Source: Psychroserpens damuponensis
Lineage (GTDB): Bacteria; Bacteroidota; Bacteroidia; Flavobacteriales; Flavobacteriaceae
Direction of reading: 5' to 3'
Assembly: GCF_000826655.1 (NCBI RefSeq)
Contig: NZ_JXJO01000023.1
Location: 62,001 to 126,000, forward strand
Length of the DNA: 64,000 nt
The position numbers and the translations under genes were made by a program. Of this stretch, positions 1-8,656 are shown piece by piece. Under the pieces are notes generated by a model that was not told where the DNA came from, searched no databases, and worked only from the letters and a program-made list of their open reading frames with translations. Numbering within the stretch: position 1 is the stretch's first letter; each line of letters begins with the position of its first letter.

Positions 1-55
1 TCCAATATGGCAATTTATGCTGACTTACAATATTTTCCCAAAAAACAATTCTCAT
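1..55 (-). CDS. Glycosyltransferase, N-terminal fragment (runs off left edge)
   Basis: An ATG at 55-53 on the minus strand opens a frame that stays open to the window edge and encodes 18 residues beginning MRIVFWENIVSQHKLPYW. This opening resembles the N-terminus of GT4-type glycosyltransferases (a beta strand, then a Q/ENI-S-HQ-P pattern). It starts two bases after the stop of the O-antigen ligase gene, so it would be the next gene of the same operon. Only the N-terminus is visible, so the family is a tentative inference. Confidence 0.5.
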   Translation of the reverse strand, partial: MRIVFWENIVSQHKLPYW

Positions 56-57
56 AG

Positions 58-1221
58 TTAATAAATAATTATGTCTTTACCTCTAATTCTATTATTAATT
101 ACACCGAGCAGTAACCAAACATAAAAAAACATAAAGCTACCAGATCCTAAAATATAACCTTCTACTACCATGTGGATGGTAAAAAAAAATAACATTGCAA
201 ATAACAATTTACCTTTATGATATGCATCTTCGGTACGATATAATTTTCTAAAGTAAGATAAGAATAAAACAATTAATGGAATAGCACCCAAAATACCTAA
301 CTGAGCAAATAAAACGCCCCAACTTGTACCTGGTTCAATTCTTCCATTAATTTCATTTATCTCACCTTTATTAGCAGATGCAAACCCGATACCAATCACT
401 GGAGATTGTTCAAATTCTTCATAACGATAACCCCATAATTCACTACGAGAAGCAAAATCATCACCTTGTTCTTCAGCATATTCATTTTTTTTATCAATGT
501 TTGCAGTATAAACACTCCAATATGGCACTGTTGCTCCAACTAAAATAATAACAAACGCAACAAGCTTGATTATTTTACTAAAATTCTTTCTAAACACAAG
601 TAAAAACAGAATAAACGAAGACAATATTCCACCTATAAGAGAACCTCTCGAACCAGCAAGTAATAAACAATAAAGGCAAACTAAAACCATTAAAATACAA
701 ACAATCAATAATTTTCTATCTATTTTTTTTTGAGTTGCTTTCCAAATAATTATCAACATCATCAGACTAGTTATTGGACCTATTAACATAGAGTGTGATG
801 TTAACCCTTGAAACATATCTGATCGACCAAACCCAGGAAATGCACTTGTAACATTACCTAAAAAAGATAATATTAAAACAGTAAATAATAATAGGTTTGT
901 ATATTTAAACACATATGTTCTAACCTCAGCTAGTGAGTCACTAAAAAACCATGGACTTAACATACAAAACACTAGTAAAAAGGAAACAAAGCGCTCATTT
1001 GCTTGAAAGTATGAAGGTATTGTATTACCAATAAGACTAAAAATAATAGCAAGAATAAAGAAGCTCATGATACCATCAAATCTTGGTTGTTTCGATACTA
1101 CAACACCCACAAAAGCGGCTCCAAAAATCGCATAATAAACAGCCATTGGTAGACCAGGTGTTACAGTAATAATATTATTTACTGCTAGAATTGCTAATAT
1201 GAGACCTATTTTTTTATACAC
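58..1221 (-). CDS. O-antigen ligase / Wzy-type polymerase family membrane protein
   Basis: This 387-residue protein is almost entirely hydrophobic, with about ten to twelve membrane segments. A long non-membrane loop lies around residues 240-300, and the short motif AGSRGSLIGG precedes it. That layout is typical of the Wzy_C / O-antigen ligase family, which either polymerises repeat units in the periplasm or ligates polymer to lipid A-core; sequence alone rarely separates the two roles. It sits inside a glycan locus with a flippase and glycosyltransferases, which supports a role in assembling the surface polysaccharide made by this locus. Its start overlaps the end of the upstream glycosyltransferase gene by 8 bp, indicating co-transcription and probably coupled translation. 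Confidence 0.8.
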   Translation of the reverse strand: MYKKIGLILAILAVNNIITVTPGLPMAVYYAIFGAAFVGVVVSKQPRFDGIMSFFILAIIFSLIGNTIPSYFQANERFVSFLLVFCMLSPWFFSDSLAEVRTYVFKYTNLLLFTVLILSFLGNVTSAFPGFGRSDMFQGLTSHSMLIGPITSLMMLIIIWKATQKKIDRKLLIVCILMVLVCLYCLLLAGSRGSLIGGILSSFILFLLVFRKNFSKIIKLVAFVIILVGATVPYWSVYTANIDKKNEYAEEQGDDFASRSELWGYRYEEFEQSPVIGIGFASANKGEINEINGRIEPGTSWGVLFAQLGILGAIPLIVLFLSYFRKLYRTEDAYHKGKLLFAMLFFFTIHMVVEGYILGSGSFMFFYVWLLLGVINNRIRGKDIIIY

Positions 1222-2371
1222 TTTGCAATACTTTTATATAATCTTTCACAAGTGACTTTATATCGATAGACCTCTTAAGTTTTTGAGGTGTTCTGTTTTG
1301 ATAGTATCCTTTAATACAAGTTACTAAATCGTGTACATTTTTTCCCTTAATTAACCATTTATCTTTGTCAGTTTCAAGAATAAGTTCTGCAATGCCTTGT
1401 CCTTCTACGGCAATAAAAGGCACACCACAAGCGTAAGCCTCAGTATACACACAACCAAAAGCCTCATAGTAAGATGGCATTACATACAAATCTAAAGTAT
1501 TATAAAATGTATTTAATTCTTGATGTGTCATTTCTTTCTGAAATGTGATATGCGATTCTAATTGATGTTTAACCACATAAGCCTTACAATCATTCAAGAG
1601 CGCTCCACTGCCAATAAAAGCAACATACAAATTTGCGATTCCTTGTTGAATGAGTTCCTGAGCCGCTTTAATTAATGTCATTTGATCTTTTAAAGGCCAA
1701 AAATTAGCAATACAACCTATTTTAAAAATAGTGTTATCTTTTAGACCGTCTATGGGATAAAATTTATTAGGATCTACGCCATTATACAACACATATTGTG
1801 ATCTCATTTTAATTTCTGAAAACGCTCGCACACAACTCAAGGTTTTTTCACTAACGCCAAGATGCAAGTCTATTTGATTACAAATAGAAACGCCATAATT
1901 TCTTACCCAATTTCTATGCCACGACAGATTACGTAAAACGCCATTTTCTAAACTCAATACATCAAAACCATGATGTTGTAACACCGTTTTAATTTTAGGG
2001 TTTTTGGTTTTTAATATATTTGCATAAAAACCATTTTCAGTTACATGCGTATGAGCTACAGTAATATTGTCACAATCTAGACTTATACTTTTTAATTTTT
2101 TAAGAAAAAATAATTTACTCAACCCATTAAACAGGCCAGACAATATATTTGAAGGCAATACCACTCTCTTGAAATAATAAACTTTTACACCCTCAAACTC
2201 ATAATCTTTTTGCTTAGAAAACAAAGACTTTGGTTTTAAAACCGTTACCTGATAATCACTTACGGCCTCAATTGCCTTAACTTGATCTAACACATATGGA
2301 CCTCTAAAATTATCTTTTGAAGGAAAAAAGGGCGTTATGACTAAATAATTTAGTTGTTTCGAGTTAAGCAT
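1214..2371 (-). CDS. GT4-family glycosyltransferase
   Basis: A 385-residue GT-B fold glycosyltransferase. The N-terminal half opens with a beta strand followed by PFFPSKDNFRGPYV, typical of the acceptor-binding domain. The C-terminal half carries the GT4 donor-binding signature, with an E-x7-E pattern in EAFGCVYTEA near residue 303 followed by CGVP. It should transfer a nucleotide-activated sugar to a lipid-linked glycan on the cytoplasmic face of the inner membrane; donor and linkage cannot be read from sequence. It lies 16 bp downstream of the sulfotransferase gene and overlaps the O-antigen ligase gene by 8 bp, so it belongs to the same operon. Confidence 0.85.
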   Translation of the reverse strand: MLNSKQLNYLVITPFFPSKDNFRGPYVLDQVKAIEAVSDYQVTVLKPKSLFSKQKDYEFEGVKVYYFKRVVLPSNILSGLFNGLSKLFFLKKLKSISLDCDNITVAHTHVTENGFYANILKTKNPKIKTVLQHHGFDVLSLENGVLRNLSWHRNWVRNYGVSICNQIDLHLGVSEKTLSCVRAFSEIKMRSQYVLYNGVDPNKFYPIDGLKDNTIFKIGCIANFWPLKDQMTLIKAAQELIQQGIANLYVAFIGSGALLNDCKAYVVKHQLESHITFQKEMTHQELNTFYNTLDLYVMPSYYEAFGCVYTEAYACGVPFIAVEGQGIAELILETDKDKWLIKGKNVHDLVTCIKGYYQNRTPQKLKRSIDIKSLVKDYIKVLQSV

Positions 2372-2387
2372 ATCGGTAAATAAAAAT

Positions 2388-3362
2388 CTATTTAAAAGGA
2401 TTTAAATGGTTATAATACATTCTTAACACACCTTTCATTCTATTTTTTTTAAAGGTCTTAGCTGATTTTAAATCTTCAAAATTTCTCAAACAAGAACTCA
2501 ACTCGCTAATATTAAGTAAATTAACATCGTTATCAATTTTATACTCTAAATATTGCATTTCAGACTTAAGCAACAACTCAACTTTCTGTAAAATTCCATT
2601 TGGTATCTTTTTATAAGATCCTACTGAATCTGTATTGACTTTTCTATTTAAATTTTTATGAGCTTCAGCTGCTTCATCATTATTGATAATAAAATTCTTT
2701 GTATTCAAGTATTCGCTTTCAAATTCGAGTCCTAACTTTGAAAACAAATCTCCCATTTGCTTATTTGGATCTTTTGTTAATTGCTCGTATCTAATTTTAA
2801 TAGTATTTTCATAAGGATTTTCTTCAATTAGCTTATAATAATAGTATTTAAGCAAAACAGCAGTATTTAATATGAATTTTTCATCTGCAAAATCATTATT
2901 ATTCCATCGTTTAATATAAGATACAATAACATCTCTAGGATCTCTAATAATCCAAACAATTGTTGCCTCTGGAAATAAATCATAAATTCGTTTGAGTCTC
3001 AAAGCATGAGCAGGTGTTTTTTCTCCCCAAAATTCTTTATTATTACTTTTCGCATAAGAATGTCCTATTTCCATTACAACTTGAGATAACTCTTTTCCTC
3101 TCAAATCCTCATTTGCATCGAAATATTTTTTTACTACAGTTTTTGCATTGTCATCATAATCCTTTAAACTATTATATAATTGTTTCCCTAAATATTTGTA
3201 TTCGAAATTTTTAGGATAGTCCTTAAGGTTAAGTAGTTGAATACAAGAAAACACCCAAGACTCAGGCATTATTGACAATTTAGGATGGTTGTTAACTATC
3301 CTTGACAATAATGTAGAACCGGATCGACTAGTTCCTACAATTAAAAGTGGAGATGCCTTCAT
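2388..3362 (-). CDS. Sulfotransferase (PAPS-dependent)
   Basis: A 324-residue soluble protein with the two PAPS-binding signatures of carbohydrate sulfotransferases. The 5'-phosphosulfate loop is GTSRSGSTLLSR near residue 10, and the 3'-phosphate motif is IIRDPRDVIVSY near residue 138. It probably transfers sulfate from PAPS to a sugar hydroxyl of the glycan made by this locus, although the substrate is inferred only from context. A good promoter-like element lies just upstream (3420-3451), so this gene may head a short transcript with the next glycosyltransferase and ligase genes. A second, different sulfotransferase is encoded at 4222-4929. PAPS-forming genes are not in the window. Confidence 0.85.
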   Translation of the reverse strand: MKASPLLIVGTSRSGSTLLSRIVNNHPKLSIMPESWVFSCIQLLNLKDYPKNFEYKYLGKQLYNSLKDYDDNAKTVVKKYFDANEDLRGKELSQVVMEIGHSYAKSNNKEFWGEKTPAHALRLKRIYDLFPEATIVWIIRDPRDVIVSYIKRWNNNDFADEKFILNTAVLLKYYYYKLIEENPYENTIKIRYEQLTKDPNKQMGDLFSKLGLEFESEYLNTKNFIINNDEAAEAHKNLNRKVNTDSVGSYKKIPNGILQKVELLLKSEMQYLEYKIDNDVNLLNISELSSCLRNFEDLKSAKTFKKNRMKGVLRMYYNHLNPFK

Positions 3363-3419
3363 TTTTTATTTACCTTTTAAATTATTATAAAACTATATTT
3401 TTAAATATTTATAATCGAA

Positions 3420-3451
3420 CAAAACTATATCTTTATTATATAAAGCCTCAA
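3420..3451 (-). promoter_or_regulatory. Bacteroidota-type promoter for the sulfotransferase operon
   Basis: On the minus strand the sequence reads TTG (3451-3449), 21 bp spacer, TAGTTTTG (3427-3420), matching the Bacteroidota primary-sigma pattern TTG-N19-21-TAnnTTTG. It leaves an untranslated leader of about 50 bases before the ATG at 3362. It lies in the 159-bp gap between two genes of the same direction, so it would be an internal promoter of the glycan locus. Confidence 0.5.
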
Positions 3452-3521
3452 CTTATATTTTCATTTCAATACGATAACTATGTTCATTTTTATCGTTTGC
3501 TTTAATTCATTGATTCCTATC

Positions 3522-4217
3522 CTATTTTTTTAGTTGATCAACTATTAGTTTGGCATGTGCTTTACTGTCGTAATGATGATCTAGTGGATTAGCATTTTTT
3601 AATTTATTAAGAACTAAGCCATCCTTTCCCAGACTGTGTTGATCTAAATTCACACTCACTATGCCTTCTGATTTACAATAAGCATCTATTCTTCTATTAA
3701 ATTCTACTGTAAGTTTTGTTCTGTCTAATTGTGAGACTTCAATTTCTTTTCTTGCCATCGCAACTTCTCCGGCAGAATCATCATCAAGAGTTGGTAATGG
3801 TGTACTAATAATTTTAACCTTAGCATAACTTGACATTTCTAAAATTAAACTTTGATAATTACTTATTGCAGTTTTTAACATAACATCTATATCTTCTCCA
3901 TATTTTTTAGATCTGTACCAGACGACAAATCCTGTATCTACTTCACCCATCATTATTATAATTTCATCATAAGTCTTTTTAGATACAGTTTCTCGAAATA
4001 TCTGATATGCTTGAGTTTTTGAGTTAGGATTCTCTAATCCAGAAACTGTAGCTCCTCCAACTGAACAAACTTCAAAATGTGTCATTGGGTTACTTATTAA
4101 AAATTGTCTATCACCAAATACAACAACATGAGAGTCTCCTAAAACAAGTACTTTTTTTGTTGATAATAAATAGTGAAGCTTTCTTAATTTACCTGAAATA
4201 GCACTTCTTAAACTCAT
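3522..4217 (-). CDS. SGNH/GDSL-like protein of unknown substrate
   Basis: A 231-residue protein not recognised beyond fold-level features. Near residue 25 it has VLVLGDSHVVVFG, resembling block I (GDS) of SGNH hydrolases. A glycine block (VGGATVSGL) follows, then MGEVDTGFV near residue 91 where SGNH enzymes usually have GxND, and finally a D-x3-H arrangement (HHYDSKAHAKL) near residue 218 that could supply the catalytic Asp/His. Those pieces fit an esterase or deacetylase acting on a glycan, but the block III Asn is missing, so catalytic activity is uncertain. It lies 4 bp downstream of the second sulfotransferase gene, so the two are probably co-expressed. Confidence 0.6.
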   Translation of the reverse strand: MSLRSAISGKLRKLHYLLSTKKVLVLGDSHVVVFGDRQFLISNPMTHFEVCSVGGATVSGLENPNSKTQAYQIFRETVSKKTYDEIIIMMGEVDTGFVVWYRSKKYGEDIDVMLKTAISNYQSLILEMSSYAKVKIISTPLPTLDDDSAGEVAMARKEIEVSQLDRTKLTVEFNRRIDAYCKSEGIVSVNLDQHSLGKDGLVLNKLKNANPLDHHYDSKAHAKLIVDQLKK

Positions 4218-4221
4218 AATC

Positions 4222-4929
4222 TTAAAAATTATATTCGAAAAATTTTATATCTTCTTTGTACAATTCTGTCACTCTTTCTTTCATTGCTATAGTGTATACT
4301 TCTCGATAATCAAACACCTTTTTATCTTTAGTTTTATTCAAATGAATTAAAGATTGATTCACACCTATATGTTTACTTATAGATTCAAAATCAGTTTCAA
4401 AATTCTCAAATCGACCCACAAAATCGACAACAATTTCTCCTTTTGCATTGGTAATATATTTATACTGCGGTATAAAATGAACCCATTCACTAACGCGCTC
4501 AGGAGTTAACCACCTCATGACGAAATCTTCAAAGGTATTAACTTGAGACATCACTTCGTCTGAAAACTGTTTGTCTTGAGGGTTCATTCCTCCCTTTTTC
4601 AAAAACCCATAAGCCGAATGTAATCGATCCCAAGGATTTCTCACAAACGTAAATTTATAATAGGCATTAAATCGTTTTTTTCCAAATAATTTTAAAAAGC
4701 GCATATAACTTGGATGGCCAAAACCACCTGCTTGATCTCCATATAAACTTTTTATAATAGAAATACCACCTGCTTTTGGGATATGTACAAACACACTCTT
4801 AGTAGCATCAAAACATTGGTAGACATGACCTTCTTCACGTCTCAACTTCTGATACTCTTGATATTCTTGGTATTCCTTTACCTTTTCTCTAAAACGTACT
4901 GGAACTAATGCTCTATATATCCTTTTCAT
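4222..4929 (-). CDS. Sulfotransferase family 2-like protein
   Basis: A 235-residue protein with FVHIPKAGGISIIKSLYG near residue 48, the PAPS 5'-phosphosulfate loop of the Sulfotransfer_2 family (usually HIPKTGGTS). TFVRNPWDRLHSAYG near residue 98 is the 3'-phosphate-binding block. The family sulfates carbohydrates; bacterial members are common in capsule and O-antigen loci. Here it sits 9 bp downstream of the flippase gene. The N-terminus contains a short EYQEYQEYQ repeat that may be a coiled helix. It differs clearly from the other sulfotransferase at 2388-3362, so two positions or sugars may be modified. Substrate is inferred from context only. Confidence 0.8.
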   Translation of the reverse strand: MKRIYRALVPVRFREKVKEYQEYQEYQKLRREEGHVYQCFDATKSVFVHIPKAGGISIIKSLYGDQAGGFGHPSYMRFLKLFGKKRFNAYYKFTFVRNPWDRLHSAYGFLKKGGMNPQDKQFSDEVMSQVNTFEDFVMRWLTPERVSEWVHFIPQYKYITNAKGEIVVDFVGRFENFETDFESISKHIGVNQSLIHLNKTKDKKVFDYREVYTIAMKERVTELYKEDIKFFEYNF

Positions 4930-4938
4930 TAGTGAGGT

Positions 4939-6441
4939 TTAGCTGTTTTTTCCCTTTCTATTAATCAATGATTTTATAAACTGTTTATCCTCTTGAGTAT
5001 TAAATACCAAAAATAGACTTGTAAAAATAAGATACGTAGTGCATAAAGCAACAAATAGCCATAACGGTTGTCGTAAATTATCAAGAAAACCAAATCCAAA
5101 ATAGTAGTAGGCTAATGCAATAACAAAATACACAACTATCATTTTCAAATAAGATAAACTGAAAGGTTGAATTTGTTGATTTGTATATAACATAGATACA
5201 GCATAAATACCTTGTACTGACAATGCTAATAATTTCACTATCCCTATACCAATTAGGCCATATTTGGGAATTAACAGTAAATACCCTGTCATACTTAAAA
5301 CAGCTACAATTATAGAATTATTACGACTCACACGTTCTAAACCTGTCATATTAAGCATCATACCAACGGAGCCTGTACTAATATTTATAACTTGTGCAAT
5401 CAACAATAATATTAACACTTGACCTCCTAATTTAAATTCTTCACCAAACACACTAAGAATAGGTTGATTATAAACAATTAAAAATATAATAAGCGGAAAT
5501 GTCAACACATAAATGTATTTACAACTGGCTTGATAGTATTTTTTAAGCTCCACCATTCTATTTTCAGTATGTAATTGTGAAATAATAGGTGTAAATATCG
5601 CATTTACAGATAACAATATTGTTGGCACAAAAGCAGTTAACGTCAAGGCTATAGAATACACCCCTAAATCTTTAGTAGTTAAATAAATGGCTAGCAATAT
5701 TTTATCACCTTCTCGTTGAAGAAGGCCCACCGAATTTGTTAATAACATATTATTTCCAAAATTCCGCTCTTCTTTATTTATTTTAGTAGTTGATTTTAAA
5801 GATAGTTTTAGCATTTGCTTGGGTAGCAATTTTTTAATCAACCAAAAAAACAGCCCTAGAGCCACTATAGCACCAATAATTTCTGCCCAAATATAACCTT
5901 CTAATTGATAACCCATGGTTATAAAACCAACAGCAACAGCAATTTTAATAGGTAGGCGAACAAAATGTCCAATGAGTGTACTTTTTCTAACCTCCTGTAA
6001 ACCTCTAATCGTTTGATCACAGAGGGTAATGATCGCATTAACAATGAGTAAAATTCCGAAGTACGATAAGTAAGGTGTTAATTCAGGAGAATTTAAAAGT
6101 GTATTAGCAATAAAATCTGGAAACAGAAAAAATAAGGATGCACTAATTATAGACATCACAAGCGTAATACCTAATGTTTTACGCAAATACGTATGCAGCT
6201 GTGTATAGTTTTTTTGAGCCAAGTATTTTGAGATAAAGCGCACTAAACCATTACCTAAACCTAAACTCAAAAACACAGATAACACTGCTACGACGGTCAT
6301 CCCAAGTGCATAAACACCTAACATATCTGCACCTAGCTCTTTGGAGATGTATATTTTAAAGAAAAAACCAATGGCTACAGAAAAGAGTGTACCTGCGAAA
6401 TAAATGCCTGCTTGACCTGTTATTTTTTTTGCTATAGACAT
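4939..6441 (-). CDS. Wzx-type polysaccharide flippase
   Basis: A 500-residue integral membrane protein with about 14 predicted membrane segments, starting MSIAKKITGQAGIYFAGTLF, typical of oligosaccharide flippases in the MATE/MOP superfamily. It should move the lipid-linked repeat unit from the cytoplasmic to the periplasmic face of the inner membrane. In a Wzx/Wzy system it would partner with the ligase/polymerase at 58-1221. Its ATG overlaps the stop of the upstream glycosyltransferase by one base (TAATG), suggesting coupled translation. Length is in the family range and no disruption is seen. Confidence 0.88.
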   Translation of the reverse strand: MSIAKKITGQAGIYFAGTLFSVAIGFFFKIYISKELGADMLGVYALGMTVVAVLSVFLSLGLGNGLVRFISKYLAQKNYTQLHTYLRKTLGITLVMSIISASLFFLFPDFIANTLLNSPELTPYLSYFGILLIVNAIITLCDQTIRGLQEVRKSTLIGHFVRLPIKIAVAVGFITMGYQLEGYIWAEIIGAIVALGLFFWLIKKLLPKQMLKLSLKSTTKINKEERNFGNNMLLTNSVGLLQREGDKILLAIYLTTKDLGVYSIALTLTAFVPTILLSVNAIFTPIISQLHTENRMVELKKYYQASCKYIYVLTFPLIIFLIVYNQPILSVFGEEFKLGGQVLILLLIAQVINISTGSVGMMLNMTGLERVSRNNSIIVAVLSMTGYLLLIPKYGLIGIGIVKLLALSVQGIYAVSMLYTNQQIQPFSLSYLKMIVVYFVIALAYYYFGFGFLDNLRQPLWLFVALCTTYLIFTSLFLVFNTQEDKQFIKSLINRKGKNS

Positions 6442-7511
6442 TACTTATTATATAATTTAAAAACTTCTTGTTCCCATTGTTTAATTACAATCTTCCAATC
6501 AAATTGTTTTGCCAAGTTTATAGCGTTCTTAGAGTTTAATTGTAATAACTCTGGTTTCTCTATAAGTTCTTGCATGGTTTCAATCATTTGCTGTAATGTT
6601 TCTACAACAAATCCATTATGCTTATGAGAAATCCATTCATTAGCACCATAATCTGAATACACTAAAGAGGGCACACCTGCTGCTGCAGTTTCTAAAGTTA
6701 CTTTAGGAAAACCTTCAGATCTTGATGGCAAAACGTGCAAATCTACTGTTTTTAATAAGTTAGCTAAACTATTATGATCAATTATTCCATGAAAAATAAT
6801 ATTATCTAATTCCTCTTCTTCAATTTTAGTTATCAATTCTTTTTTATCTGCACCATCTCCAACAATATGAAATTTGATGTTTTTAAATTTCTTTGCCAAG
6901 TCTAACACATCAAAGATTCCTTTCCTTTCTATTAAGCGACCTATATATATTATATTATTAAGACTAATGATCTGTTTTTCAGGGCTTAAAAATGGAATTA
7001 AATCCAAACCTAAATACAACACTTGCTCCTCAGAAGAAATACCATGATGCTTAAAATTATATGATTTAAGATACTGTGTAATAGAATACAGCTTGTCGAA
7101 CTTGCTGTAATGATCAACAAATGATTTATAATCTCCATGTACACTTAGTGAAGATTCTAAGTTTTTCTCATCAAAAATACCTTCAACAGTACTTATACTT
7201 TTCTTATTAAATAATTTTAGCAAAAAAAAGTTCCAACCAACAATTTCTCCTTTTGGTAAATAAGCAATATCACACCAAAAAATTCCTAAAAAGTAAGATA
7301 GATACTTAAAAAACTTATGAGGTTTATTAGTTTTTATAAGACGAACTCCTGGTATATTTATATTTGAAAGATTTCCAGAATACAAAACTATTGCTTTAAC
7401 ATCAAACTTTTGCTTATCAATATATTTGGCTATCGCTAAACAATTTAAGTTTTGAGCATTAGTACTATTAATATATCCTCCTAGAAAAATCTTAATTTTT
7501 TTATTACTCAT
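6441..7511 (-). CDS. GT4-family glycosyltransferase
   Basis: A 356-residue GT-B glycosyltransferase. The donor-binding half contains NIIYIGRLIERKGIFDV near residue 187, a hallmark of GT4 enzymes (usually GRL.. KG), and SRSEGFPKVTLETAAAGVP near residue 285 with the E-x7-E pattern. It probably adds one sugar to the lipid-linked repeat unit; donor sugar unknown. It sits between the putative nonulosonate transferase (1-bp gap) and the flippase (1-bp overlap), in the tightly packed part of the operon. Confidence 0.85.
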   Translation of the reverse strand: MSNKKIKIFLGGYINSTNAQNLNCLAIAKYIDKQKFDVKAIVLYSGNLSNINIPGVRLIKTNKPHKFFKYLSYFLGIFWCDIAYLPKGEIVGWNFFLLKLFNKKSISTVEGIFDEKNLESSLSVHGDYKSFVDHYSKFDKLYSITQYLKSYNFKHHGISSEEQVLYLGLDLIPFLSPEKQIISLNNIIYIGRLIERKGIFDVLDLAKKFKNIKFHIVGDGADKKELITKIEEEELDNIIFHGIIDHNSLANLLKTVDLHVLPSRSEGFPKVTLETAAAGVPSLVYSDYGANEWISHKHNGFVVETLQQMIETMQELIEKPELLQLNSKNAINLAKQFDWKIVIKQWEQEVFKLYNK

Positions 7512-7512
7512 T

Positions 7513-8643
7513 TCAATTAGTAACTATCAATTTTGATAACTCCTTATTATCAAAAGGTTCAAAAAATTTATTAGACCAACCTATGACTAATTTACTATCA
7601 TTCTCCCAACTTCCTACGTGTGAATTATAATATATCCATAAATCCAACAAAGATTTATTTTTTTGGATTGGATATTTATATTCTTCAAGAAAGATATGGT
7701 TTCCTTGAGGTATTTTTTCATTAAATAAAAAGTATGTAGGAATCCCTTCTTCTGCCATTTCAAAAGCAGCTGTAGAGAAAAAGGTGACGTTTATTAAAAC
7801 CTCTTCAGTATTTAAAACTGCATTGTCTGCTAAAACATCAACATAGTCGAAATCTTGAGAAATAGATTTTAAATCAACAGCATTATTATGTCTAGGGTGT
7901 TGTTTTAAAATAATTTTAGGTCTTCTATCTCTAGGAATTTTAGTAAACTCCTCTAATGTCTGTTTTAGCTTTGCGAACATCTCTAAATTCATTTGCTTTC
8001 CAACATCTGGCATAAATTGTAGCATAAATACAATTTTATCTCTCCCTTCAAAACCTTTAGTTGTAAGTTTCTTCTTTAAAAAATAACCTAATACGTGAAT
8101 TTTATTTGGATAGTATTCTAAATCTTGTCTAAAAACATCTTTAAAAGCGCTTCCCCAAACTGCAACTTCTTTATCGTTTTGTACAATATGTATAGGCGCT
8201 TCACCATTATTATTAAAAAAACCTGTTTGTTCTTTATTGATAATACCGTGTTGATAATCTATAATTCTAGATTTAGGGTTATACCCTCTCCAAAACCCTC
8301 CTAAAGAATTACTCAGTGTAAAAACAACATTTGCCTTATAACGATTTGATGTAAAAAATCTATAAAACTTACCAATGAATTGCTCCCTAGTTTCAAAATT
8401 TTTAAAAAGTAAAAGTGGAACCAATTTTCTTAAGACAAACACAAAAAACAAGTTGAACTTTTCAGCCTTTGGATTAGAAGGCTTTAATGAATTTTTATCT
8501 GGTTCTTCAACAAGCTTATAACGAATATTATTTTTATCACAAAAGTCAACAAAAGGTTTGAATAAAAGATTTTCATTCGCAACATCTCTATTAAAATGTT
8601 GCGGATAATAAAATATAACCTGATTTTTTTCAGATGTTGACAT
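7513..8643 (-). CDS. Putative GT-B transferase with sialyltransferase-like HP and S-T motifs
   Basis: A 376-residue cytoplasmic protein without a clear family by eye. The C-terminal half has KIILKQHPRHNN near residue 245 and NVTFFSTAAFEMAEEG near residue 287. Bacterial sialyltransferases of the GT52/GT38/GT80 type share an 'HP' motif and a Ser-Ser/Thr motif in this order, contacting the CMP moiety; capsule polysaccharide and CDP-glycerol transferases also use similar HP loops. It lies 13 bp downstream of the CMP-sugar synthetase gene, so transfer of CMP-legionaminic acid is an attractive inference. It could equally be a capsule-type transferase using another donor. Confidence 0.5.
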   Translation of the reverse strand: MSTSEKNQVIFYYPQHFNRDVANENLLFKPFVDFCDKNNIRYKLVEEPDKNSLKPSNPKAEKFNLFFVFVLRKLVPLLLFKNFETREQFIGKFYRFFTSNRYKANVVFTLSNSLGGFWRGYNPKSRIIDYQHGIINKEQTGFFNNNGEAPIHIVQNDKEVAVWGSAFKDVFRQDLEYYPNKIHVLGYFLKKKLTTKGFEGRDKIVFMLQFMPDVGKQMNLEMFAKLKQTLEEFTKIPRDRRPKIILKQHPRHNNAVDLKSISQDFDYVDVLADNAVLNTEEVLINVTFFSTAAFEMAEEGIPTYFLFNEKIPQGNHIFLEEYKYPIQKNKSLLDLWIYYNSHVGSWENDSKLVIGWSNKFFEPFDNKELSKLIVTN

Positions 8644-8656
8644 TTCAGAATAGATT

